Source: Desulfarculaceae bacterium
GTDB lineage: Bacteria > Desulfobacterota > Desulfarculia > Desulfarculales > Desulfarculaceae
Assembly (NCBI GenBank): GCA_027067385.1
Contig: JAMOVV010000111.1
Coordinates: 1-35,774, forward strand
Length of the DNA stretch: 35,774 nucleotides
Direction: 5' to 3'
Shown here: piece after piece, positions 22,851-29,856 of the stretch
Layout: each line of letters opens with the position of its first letter
Numbering within the stretch: position 1 is the stretch's first letter
Made by a program: the position numbers and the translations under genes
The notes under the pieces: generated by a model
Told to the model about the DNA's origin: nothing
Database searches by the model: none
Seen by the model: the letters and a program-made list of their open reading frames with translations, nothing else

Positions 22851-24080
22851 ATGAGCCAAACCGTACTTCTCATATCCACCCTGGACACCAAGGCCGAGGA
22901 GACCCTCTACCTGCGCGGCAAGATCGAGGAGGGCGGTCCCCGGGTGCTGCTCATGGACTTGTCCATGGGCGCGCCCTCGGGCCAGGCCTGCGAGATCACC
23001 CCGGACGACGTGGCCGCCGCCGCCGGCTGGGATATCGCCGATATCCGGGCCAGCCGGGAGAGGGCCAAGATCACCTCGGCCATGATCAGCGGCGCGGTGA
23101 GCATCGCGGCCGAGCGCTTTGCCGCCGGCGGCCTGCAGGGGGTGGTGGGCCTGGGCGGCTCCACCGGCAGCCTCATGGCCAGCGAGGTGATGCGCGCCTT
23201 GCCCTTTGGCCTACCCAAGCTGATGGTCAGCTCCACCGCGGCCCTGCCCGGCCTGGCCACCCGCTATATCGACACCGGCGACCTGATGCTCCTGCACACC
23301 GTGGTGGAGATATCCGGGCTCACCCCGCTGTTGACCAACGTGTTGGACCGGGCGGCGGCCGCCGCGGTGGGCATGGCCGCGGTGCCGGCCCCCACGCCGG
23401 AATCGGTGCGCGGCGGCCGGCCCCTGGTGGCCCTCAGCATGTTCGGCCCCAGCGAGAAGTGCGCCCACCAGGTACGCCTCATGCTGGAGGAGGCCGGCTT
23501 CGGGGTGATCGGCTTTTCAGCCGCCGGGGTCTGCGACCGCGCCATGGAGGACATGATCGGCCAAGGCTACTTTGCCGGGGTGGTGGACATCACCCCCGGC
23601 GGGGTGGGCGAATACGTCATGGGCGGCATGCGCTCGGCCGGGCCCCACCGCCTGGAGGCGGCCGGTAAGCTGGGCCTGCCCCAGGTCATCGCCCCGGCCG
23701 GGGTGAACCTGATGAGCCCGCGCAAGAGCCGCTACAAGCCCGACTACCACCAGCGCCGCAAGTACGACCTGGACAAGCTGCGCACCTTCCTGCGCCTCAA
23801 CACCGACGAGCTGGAGGAAGTGGCCCGCGCCTTTGCCGACAAGCTCAACCAGGCCCAGGGGCCGGTGATCTTCCTGGTGCCCACCCAGGGGTGGTGCTCC
23901 TTTGACCGCCCCGGTGGCGCGGTCTACGCCCCCGAGGAAGACCGGGCCTTTACCGAGGAGCTGCGGCGGCGGGTCGATCCCCAGGTCCAGGTGCGCGAGG
24001 TGGAGGCCAACCTGGAGGACCCGGCCTTTGCCGAGGCCCTGGTGCAGGCCTTCTTATCGCTGGCCCCGGCGCCCGCTTGA
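22851..24080 (+). CDS. UPF0261 / Tm-1-like ATP-binding domain protein (copy 2)
   Basis: 409 residues, paralogous to the 13548-14723 gene: LLISTLDTKAEE, LGGSTGSLMASEVMRALPFGLPKLMVSS and DLMLLHTVVEISG align with copy 1, as does the C-terminal FADKLNQAQGPVIFLVPTQGW. Copy 2 has a more divergent segment (about 270-300, SPRKSRYKPDYHQRRKYDLDK) rich in basic residues. It lies 4 bases after the ligase gene with no clear ribosome site, so it is translationally coupled. No activity is known. A nucleotide- or phosphate-dependent accessory step in aromatic activation is a guess from position. Confidence 0.88.
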   Translation: MSQTVLLISTLDTKAEETLYLRGKIEEGGPRVLLMDLSMGAPSGQACEITPDDVAAAAGWDIADIRASRERAKITSAMISGAVSIAAERFAAGGLQGVVGLGGSTGSLMASEVMRALPFGLPKLMVSSTAALPGLATRYIDTGDLMLLHTVVEISGLTPLLTNVLDRAAAAAVGMAAVPAPTPESVRGGRPLVALSMFGPSEKCAHQVRLMLEEAGFGVIGFSAAGVCDRAMEDMIGQGYFAGVVDITPGGVGEYVMGGMRSAGPHRLEAAGKLGLPQVIAPAGVNLMSPRKSRYKPDYHQRRKYDLDKLRTFLRLNTDELEEVARAFADKLNQAQGPVIFLVPTQGWCSFDRPGGAVYAPEEDRAFTEELRRRVDPQVQVREVEANLEDPAFAEALVQAFLSLAPAPA

Positions 24081-24095
24081 GACGAGGTTGGTCCC

Positions 24096-24641
24096 ATGAT
24101 CAAGCCCTGGCCCCTGCAATCATCCACACCGCTGAGCGACCTGGGGTTATTCAAGATCACCCGCGACCGGGCCAGCAGCCCGCGCACCGGCCAGGACCGC
24201 GACTTCCTGGTGATCCACATGCCCGACTGGTTGCAAGTGGTGCCCCTCACCACCGAGGGACGGCTGGTGCTGGTGCGGCAATACCGCCACGGCAGCCGGC
24301 GGGTGGGGCTGGAGGTGCCCGGCGGCCTGCTGGATTCCCAGGACCCCAACCCGGCGGCGGCCGCGGCCCGGGAGCTGCGCGAGGAGACCGGCTACGGCGG
24401 CGGCTCCCTACACCCCCTGGGCGCCTTCTGGCCCCAACCGGCCATGCTGGCCAACCGGGTGCACTTCTTCGTGGCGGTGGACTTGGAGCTACAAGGCGAT
24501 CTGCAGCCCGACGCCGGCGAGGACCTGGAGGTGGTGCTGGTGGACCCGGCCGAGGTGGAGGGGCTGGCCGCGGCCGGGGAGATACAAAACGTCATGACCG
24601 TAACCGCATTGGCCCTGGCCCGGCAGGCGGGCCAGCTATAG
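24096..24641 (+). CDS. Nudix hydrolase, ADP-ribose pyrophosphatase-like
   Basis: 181 residues. The catalytic core RELREETGY of the Nudix box is intact; the upstream part (GGLLDSQDPNPAAAAA) is one residue longer than the consensus and has Asp where Glu is usual. VRQYRHGSRRVGLEVPGG before it is typical of ADP-ribose/nucleotide-sugar pyrophosphatases. It would hydrolyse a nucleoside diphosphate linked to another group, possibly a dinucleotide or a CoA-type by-product; the substrate is unknown. GAGG lies before the ATG. It is 15 bases after copy 2 of UPF0261 and 10 bases before the CBS gene. Confidence 0.9.
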   Translation: MIKPWPLQSSTPLSDLGLFKITRDRASSPRTGQDRDFLVIHMPDWLQVVPLTTEGRLVLVRQYRHGSRRVGLEVPGGLLDSQDPNPAAAAARELREETGYGGGSLHPLGAFWPQPAMLANRVHFFVAVDLELQGDLQPDAGEDLEVVLVDPAEVEGLAAAGEIQNVMTVTALALARQAGQL

Positions 24642-24651
24642 GAGAAAGAAG

Positions 24652-25329
24652 ATGATTCTGCGCAACTGGATGGAGCGGGATCCAGTCACCGTAACCGGCG
24701 ACACCCTGGTTTCCGAGGCGGTGATGATGGTGGTGGAAAAGAACCTGCGGGCCCTGCCGGTGGTGGAAGACGGACGCCTGCGCGGCCTAGTCACCCGCAA
24801 GGACCTGCAGGGCTGCGCCACCGCGGTGGCCCGGGCCCAGAATAAGCACGAGACCGAGTATTTCCTGCAGCGCCTGCGGATAAAGGACATCATGATCCGC
24901 ATGCCCCACACGGTGGACGCCGGCGACACCGTGGAGTACACCATGCTAAAGGGCCAACAGGAGCTGATCCGCAACTACCCGGTGATGGAGGACGACAAAC
25001 TGGTGGGCATGGTCTCCTCCCTGGAGCTCTTCGAGGCCCTGAGCCAGATATTGGGGGCCGGCGAGGTGTGGTGCGGCATCACCCTGGAGCCCCAGCTCAT
25101 CCAGAGCGGGACCATTAAAGAGGTTTCATCGGTGGTGGAAGACACCGGGGCCACCCTGTACGGTGTCTTTACCATGCGCCTGCCGGACTCGGATAAAAAG
25201 CGCATCATCCTGCGCCTGGAGACCGACGACCTGGGCCGGGTGGAAAAGGCCTTGGCCGATGCCGGGTTCGCGGTGTTGGAGAGCAACCCCGCGGTGCAGG
25301 CCTGCGTCAGCCAAAACGGGGGGGACTAA
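24652..25329 (+). CDS. ppsC: CBS-domain protein, phenylphosphate synthase subunit C-like
   Basis: 225 residues (about 25 kDa, the size of PpsC). Two CBS motifs are clear: NWMERDPVTVTGDTLVSEAVMMVVEKNLRALPVV (from residue 5) and IKDIMIRMPHTVDAGDTVEYTML...NYPVMEDDKLVGMVSS (about 77-125). The last 85 residues look like an ACT-type domain (LYGVFTMRLPDSDKKRIILRLETDDLGRVEKAL). In Thauera the CBS subunit PpsC stimulates phenylphosphate synthesis. AGGAGA precedes the ATG. CBS plus ACT implies control by a nucleotide and perhaps by a small ligand (inference). Confidence 0.8.
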   Translation: MILRNWMERDPVTVTGDTLVSEAVMMVVEKNLRALPVVEDGRLRGLVTRKDLQGCATAVARAQNKHETEYFLQRLRIKDIMIRMPHTVDAGDTVEYTMLKGQQELIRNYPVMEDDKLVGMVSSLELFEALSQILGAGEVWCGITLEPQLIQSGTIKEVSSVVEDTGATLYGVFTMRLPDSDKKRIILRLETDDLGRVEKALADAGFAVLESNPAVQACVSQNGGD

Positions 25330-25382
25330 CCCCAGGGCCGTTACGGCCCGGCCGGCCGTCAGGGCCGCCATAGGAGTGGACA

Positions 25383-25943
25383 TTGCAACTGCCATTGGTA
25401 ATAGGGCTCTCTGGGGCCAGCGGGGTGATCTACGGGGTTGAGCTGCTCAAGGTGCTTAGGGACCTGGGCCACCCCCGGCACCTCATCGTCAGCCAATCGG
25501 GGGCGCGCAACCTGGAGATAGAGACCGACTACACCATCGACGAGGTCAAGGCCATGGCCGACGTGGTCTACGACGTGCGCGACGTGGGCGCGGCGGTGGC
25601 CAGCGGTTCCTTCCGCACCAAGGGCATGATCGTGGCCCCCTGCACCATCAAGACCCTCTCGGCCATCGCCAACTCGTTCAACTACAACCTGCTCATCCGC
25701 GCCGCCGACGTGCAGCTAAAGGAAAAGCGGCCCCTGGTGCTCATGGTGCGCGAGACCCCGCTGCACAAGGGACACCTGGAGCTCATGGCCAAGGCGGCCG
25801 ATATCGGGGCGGTGATCCTGCCGCCGGTGCCGGCGTTTTATCACCGCCCCCAGACCATTGACGACATCATCCGGCAGAGCATAGGCAAGGCGCTGGATTT
25901 TTTTGGCATAGAACACGACCTCTTTCGCCGCTGGCAAGGTTGA
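25383..25943 (+). CDS. ubiX: UbiX-family flavin prenyltransferase
   Basis: 186 residues. GLSGASGVIYGVELLKVLRDLG is the FMN-binding opening, followed by APCTIKTLSAIANSFNYNLLIRAADVQLKEKRPLVLMVRETPLHKGHLELM and the C-terminal LPPVPAFYHRPQTIDDII, all UbiX signatures. It joins a prenyl group to FMN to give the prenyl-FMN used by the UbiD protein of this island; UbiX homologues are part of phenol clusters in other bacteria. The start is TTG at 25383 with AGGAG 7 bases upstream; no in-frame ATG exists nearby. Confidence 0.94.
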   Translation: MQLPLVIGLSGASGVIYGVELLKVLRDLGHPRHLIVSQSGARNLEIETDYTIDEVKAMADVVYDVRDVGAAVASGSFRTKGMIVAPCTIKTLSAIANSFNYNLLIRAADVQLKEKRPLVLMVRETPLHKGHLELMAKAADIGAVILPPVPAFYHRPQTIDDIIRQSIGKALDFFGIEHDLFRRWQG

Positions 25944-25978
25944 GGCGGCAAAGCGGCGATCACCCTGTGGAGGAGCGA

Positions 25979-26857
25979 ATGCTTTTACCCCGGTTTGAAT
26001 ATCACCAACCGGCCTCGCTTGACGAGGCGGTGGAGGTGCTCGGCCAGTACGCCGGCGAGGCGGCGGTGTTGGCTGGCGGGACCGACCTGCTGGTGAACAT
26101 GAAACACCAGGCCATGGCCCCGTCCCACCTGGTGTCCCTGGCGGGCGTGGAGGGGCTGGACCAGGCCTCGGCCGATGGCGGCCGGGTAACGGTGGGCCCC
26201 CTGATGAGCGCGGCGGTTTTGGCCCAGAGCGAGTTCATCGCGGCCAACGCCGGGGCCCTGGCCCTGGGCGCGGCGGTGCTGGGCTCGCCCCAGGTGCGCA
26301 CCCGGGCCACGGTGGGCGGCAATGTATGCAACGCCCGTCCGGCGGCCGACATGAGCGTGCCGCTTTTGGCCCTCGGCGCCCGGGCGGTGCTCACCGGCCC
26401 CGACGGCCAGCGCCAGGTGGACCTGGAGGAATTTTTCGTGGGGCCCGGCCAGACGGTGCGTGCCCCCGGCGAGCTGCTCAGCGCCCTGGAGATGGACGCG
26501 CCGGCTCCCGGCACCGGCTGGGGCTACCAGAAGCTGGGGCTGCGCAAGGCTCTGGAGATTTCACTGGTCAACGTGGCGGCCGCGCTGAGCTTAGAAGACG
26601 ACGGCAAGACCATCAAGGCGGCCCGGGTGGCCCTGGGCGCGGTGGCGCCCACCCCCATCCTGGCCCCGGGCGCGGCCGAGGTCCTGGTGGGCCAGGCGGC
26701 CGGCGGGGATGTCTTCAAAGCCGCCGGCCAAAAAGCAGCGGCCGACGCCAAGCCCATCGACGATCACCGGGGCTCGGCCTGGTATCGGCGGGAGATGGTG
26801 GCGGTGCTAACCGCCCGGGCCTTGAACCAGGCCTGGGCGCGGGCCCAAGGGCAGTAG
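25979..26857 (+). CDS. hcrB: Molybdenum hydroxylase FAD-binding subunit, HcrB-like but lacking the extra [4Fe-4S] loop
   Basis: About 292 residues. FAD-binding motifs AVLAGGTDLLVNMKHQ (near 32) and TRATVGGNVCNARPAADM are present, followed by the CO-dehydrogenase-type C-terminal domain. In true 4-hydroxybenzoyl-CoA reductase this subunit has an insertion with four cysteines for a [4Fe-4S] cluster. Here the whole chain has one cysteine (GGNVC), so that cluster cannot be present. GGAGG lies 5 bases before the ATG at 25979; the longer in-frame readings (TTG 25940, GTG 25967) lack this support. It is the first gene of the hydroxylase set. Confidence 0.88.
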   Translation: MLLPRFEYHQPASLDEAVEVLGQYAGEAAVLAGGTDLLVNMKHQAMAPSHLVSLAGVEGLDQASADGGRVTVGPLMSAAVLAQSEFIAANAGALALGAAVLGSPQVRTRATVGGNVCNARPAADMSVPLLALGARAVLTGPDGQRQVDLEEFFVGPGQTVRAPGELLSALEMDAPAPGTGWGYQKLGLRKALEISLVNVAAALSLEDDGKTIKAARVALGAVAPTPILAPGAAEVLVGQAAGGDVFKAAGQKAAADAKPIDDHRGSAWYRREMVAVLTARALNQAWARAQGQ

Positions 26858-26868
26858 GGAGGCGAGCG

Positions 26869-27345
26869 GTGGAAAAGATACGTATTGAACTGACGGTAAA
26901 CGGTAAACAACACGACCTGCTGGTCGCCCCCAACCGCACCCTGGCCCAGACCCTGCGCGAAGACCTGCGGCTCACCGGCACCAAGCAGGGCTGCGAGGTG
27001 GGTGACTGCGGCTCCTGCACCGTGTTGCTAGACGACGTCCCGGTCAACTCCTGCCTGGTGCTGGCGGTGCAGGCCGCGGGCCGCCGGGTCACCACCATCG
27101 AGGGGCTGGCCCAAGGTAATGAGCTGCACCCCATCCAGGAAGCCATGATCCAGCACGGGGCCATCCAGTGCGGCTTCTGCACCCCGGGCATGATCCTCAG
27201 CGCCAAGGCGCTGCTGGACCGAAACCCCGACCCCGACGCGGGCGAGATCAAGGACGCCCTGTCCGGCAACCTCTGCCGCTGCACCGGGTACCAGAAGATC
27301 GTGGAGGCGGTGCAAGACGCCGCGGCCAAGATGGGGAGGGACTAG
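26869..27345 (+). CDS. hcrC: Molybdenum hydroxylase [2Fe-2S] subunit (HcrC-like)
   Basis: 158 residues. The plant-type cluster has GCEVGDCGSCTVLLDDVPVNSC and the C-terminal helical cluster CGFCTPGMIL...GNLCRCTGY, so both [2Fe-2S] sites are complete. In the family it carries electrons between ferredoxin, FAD and molybdenum. The GTG at 26869 is preceded by a GGGAGGCGAG ribosome site; the ORF continues upstream in frame inside the FAD-subunit gene, which is excluded. It lies 11 bases after hcrB and 2 bases before the molybdenum subunit gene. Confidence 0.92.
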   Translation: MEKIRIELTVNGKQHDLLVAPNRTLAQTLREDLRLTGTKQGCEVGDCGSCTVLLDDVPVNSCLVLAVQAAGRRVTTIEGLAQGNELHPIQEAMIQHGAIQCGFCTPGMILSAKALLDRNPDPDAGEIKDALSGNLCRCTGYQKIVEAVQDAAAKMGRD

Positions 27346-27347
27346 CC

Positions 27348-29708
27348 ATGACGCAAAAATTCAACGTGATCGGATCTCGGGCCCCCCGCCTGGACGCGCC
27401 GGACAAGGCCACCGGCCGGGCCTGCTACGTGGACGACATCGAGTTTCCCCACCTGCTGGAGGGGGCCATCCTGCAGAGCCCCCACGCCCATGCCCGCATC
27501 CTGAGTATAGATACCAGCGCGGCCGAGGCCCTGCCCGGGGTGGCGGCGGTGATCACCCACCGCGACGTGCCCGACGTGCGCTACGGGGTTTCGCCGGCCC
27601 GCTACGACGAGACCATCTTCGCCATCGACAAGGTGCGCTACGTGGGCGACGAGGTGGCCGCGGTGGCCGCCGAGGACCTGGATACGGCCATGGCCGCCCT
27701 GGAGCTGATCAAGGTGGAGTACGAGGTCTTGCCCCACGTGCTCACGGTGGACGAGGCCCTGGCCGAGGGCGCGCCGGTGATCCACGACGCCTTCCCCGGC
27801 AACATCTGCGCCGAGGTGCACCAGGAGTTCGGTGACGTGGCCGCCGGGTTCGCCGAGTCCGACATCATCCGCACCGACGTGTTCGTCAACAAGCGCCAGG
27901 ACGGCGCCTTTATCGAGCCCCACCGCTGCGTGGCGGTGTACGACAACTTCGGGCAGCTCACCCTCACCAGCTCCACCCAGGTGCCCCACTACGTGCAACG
28001 TACCGTGGCCATGGTCACCGGCATCGACGTGGGCAAGGTGCGGGTGAAGAAACCCTACGTGGGCGGCGGGTTCGGTCCCAAGGCCGAGGCCACCCCCTGC
28101 GACATCATCTCGGCCTTTTTGGCCATCAAGACCGGCCGCCCGGTGCGGGTGGCCTACAGCCGCGAGCAGGTCTTTTTGCACTGCCGGGCGCGCCACCAGT
28201 TCAAGCACGTGATGAAAACCGGCTTTAAGAAAGACGGCACCATCATGGCCTTGGACCACCAGTGCTGGCTGGAGGGCGGGGCCTACAGCAGCTTCGGCAT
28301 CGCCACGGTCTACTACGCCGGCAGCCTGTTGGCCGCGCCCTACAAGCTGCCCAACATGAAGTACGACGGCTGGCGGGTCTACACCAACAAGCCGGCCTGC
28401 GGAGCCCAGCGCGGCCACGGCGGCGTGGCCGCCCGGGCCTGCTTCGAGCAGCAGTTGGACCTCATCGCCAAGCAGTTGGACATGGACCCCATTGAGCTGC
28501 GTCTCAAGAACATCATGACCGCCGGCGACGTGAGCTGCAACGACCTGGCCATGAGCAGCCTGGGCATGAAGGAGTGCATCGAGGCGGTGCGCGACGGCTC
28601 CACCTGGCGGGATAAACGCGGCAGGCTGCCCAAGGGTAAGGGCATCGGCATGGCCAGCGGATTCTTTGTCTCCGGCGCCGGCTACCCCATCTACCGCTCC
28701 GAGACCTACCACTGCACCGTGACCATCAAGGTGCAGGAGGACGGCGGCACCGTGAAGGTGCTCACCGGCGCGGCCGAGATCGGCCAGGGCAGCGACACCG
28801 CCATGGCCATGATCGCGGCCGAGGCCATCGGCATTCCCCTGGACCGGGTGCGCCTGGTCTCCGGCGACACCGACTACGGGGTGGACCTGGGGGCCTATTC
28901 CTCGCGCACCACCCTCATGACCGGCCACGCCACCAAGGAGGCCGGCGAGGCGGTGAAGGACCGGGTGCTCACCGCCCTGGCCGAGGAGCTGGGCATCGAG
29001 CGCGACCGCCTGGACATGGCCAACGGCCTGGTGGAGATATCCGGCGACCCGGTGGACTTCAGCGAGCTGCGTACCAAGTACATCAAGGAACACCGCGGCT
29101 GGAGCGACCACCCGGCCGGCGACCAGATAACCTTCACCGAGGCGGCCCGCATAGCCTATCTCAAGTACGGCACCGTGGTGGGCACCGGTAAGTACAAGCC
29201 GCCGGTGCTCGGCGGCAAGTTCAAGGGCGCGGCGGTGGGCACCAGCCCGGCCTACGGCTGCAGCGCCCAGGTGGCCGAGGTGACCGTGGACCTGGAGACC
29301 GGCCAGGTGACGGTGGACTCCATCACCGACGCCCACGACTGCGGCAAGGCGGTGAACCTCACCAGCGTGGAGGCCCAGATGGAGGGTTCGGTCTCCATGG
29401 GCCTGGGCGAGGCCATGTTCGAGGAAGTGAAGTTCGACGACCAGGGCCGGGTGCTCAACGCCTCCTTGGGCGAATACCACATCCCCACCGTGCTGGACAT
29501 GCCCCAGATGAGCTGCATCGTGGTGGAGTCGGGCGAGCCCAACGGTCCCTTTGGGGCCAAGGAGGTGGGCGAGGGGGCCATCATGCCCACCATCCCGGCC
29601 ATCCTCAACGCGGTGCACGACGCCACCGGGGTGACCATCACCGAGCTGCCCATCACCCCGGAGCGGGTGCTAAAGGCCCTCAAGGAGAAAGAGCAGGAGA
29701 AAGACTAG
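27348..29708 (+). CDS. hcrA: Molybdenum hydroxylase large subunit (4-hydroxybenzoyl-CoA reductase alpha-like)
   Basis: 786 residues, xanthine oxidase family. PYVGGGFGPKA, ACGAQRGHGGVAARACFEQQLD, EIGQGSDTAMAMIAAEA, LGAYSSRTTLMTGHATKEA and the base-providing catalytic glutamate in GPFGAKEVGEGAI are visible. The RGHG sequence where most relatives have RGFG, and the AYSSR segment, favour the 4-hydroxybenzoyl-CoA reductase branch. Known reaction: reductive removal of the ring hydroxyl of 4-hydroxybenzoyl-CoA to benzoyl-CoA. The ATG is 2 bases after the hcrC stop. The FAD partner lacks the hallmark extra cluster, so the substrate may differ (for example a dihydroxybenzoyl-CoA). Confidence 0.9.
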   Translation: MTQKFNVIGSRAPRLDAPDKATGRACYVDDIEFPHLLEGAILQSPHAHARILSIDTSAAEALPGVAAVITHRDVPDVRYGVSPARYDETIFAIDKVRYVGDEVAAVAAEDLDTAMAALELIKVEYEVLPHVLTVDEALAEGAPVIHDAFPGNICAEVHQEFGDVAAGFAESDIIRTDVFVNKRQDGAFIEPHRCVAVYDNFGQLTLTSSTQVPHYVQRTVAMVTGIDVGKVRVKKPYVGGGFGPKAEATPCDIISAFLAIKTGRPVRVAYSREQVFLHCRARHQFKHVMKTGFKKDGTIMALDHQCWLEGGAYSSFGIATVYYAGSLLAAPYKLPNMKYDGWRVYTNKPACGAQRGHGGVAARACFEQQLDLIAKQLDMDPIELRLKNIMTAGDVSCNDLAMSSLGMKECIEAVRDGSTWRDKRGRLPKGKGIGMASGFFVSGAGYPIYRSETYHCTVTIKVQEDGGTVKVLTGAAEIGQGSDTAMAMIAAEAIGIPLDRVRLVSGDTDYGVDLGAYSSRTTLMTGHATKEAGEAVKDRVLTALAEELGIERDRLDMANGLVEISGDPVDFSELRTKYIKEHRGWSDHPAGDQITFTEAARIAYLKYGTVVGTGKYKPPVLGGKFKGAAVGTSPAYGCSAQVAEVTVDLETGQVTVDSITDAHDCGKAVNLTSVEAQMEGSVSMGLGEAMFEEVKFDDQGRVLNASLGEYHIPTVLDMPQMSCIVVESGEPNGPFGAKEVGEGAIMPTIPAILNAVHDATGVTITELPITPERVLKALKEKEQEKD

Positions 29709-29766
29709 CGGACCTCGCCTGGGGTGACGCCCCCGCCTGGCAGAGCCCAGGAGAGTTCCTCCGTGC

Positions 29767-29814
29767 ACGCCCCCCGGCCCGGACCGCCCAGCGGCCTGGA
29801 CCGGGGGGCGTTTT
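29767..29814 (+). terminator. Intrinsic terminator of the pps-hcr operon
   Basis: A perfect 11-base-pair stem (29767-29777 with 29801-29811) is followed by TTTTA. It lies 59 bases past the hcrA stop and before the converging minus-strand gene, so it marks the end of the catabolic operon. Confidence 0.85.
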
Positions 29815-29856
29815 ATGTGGTCCGGCATGGGCCGCGGCGGCCGCGGCCGGCCGGCG

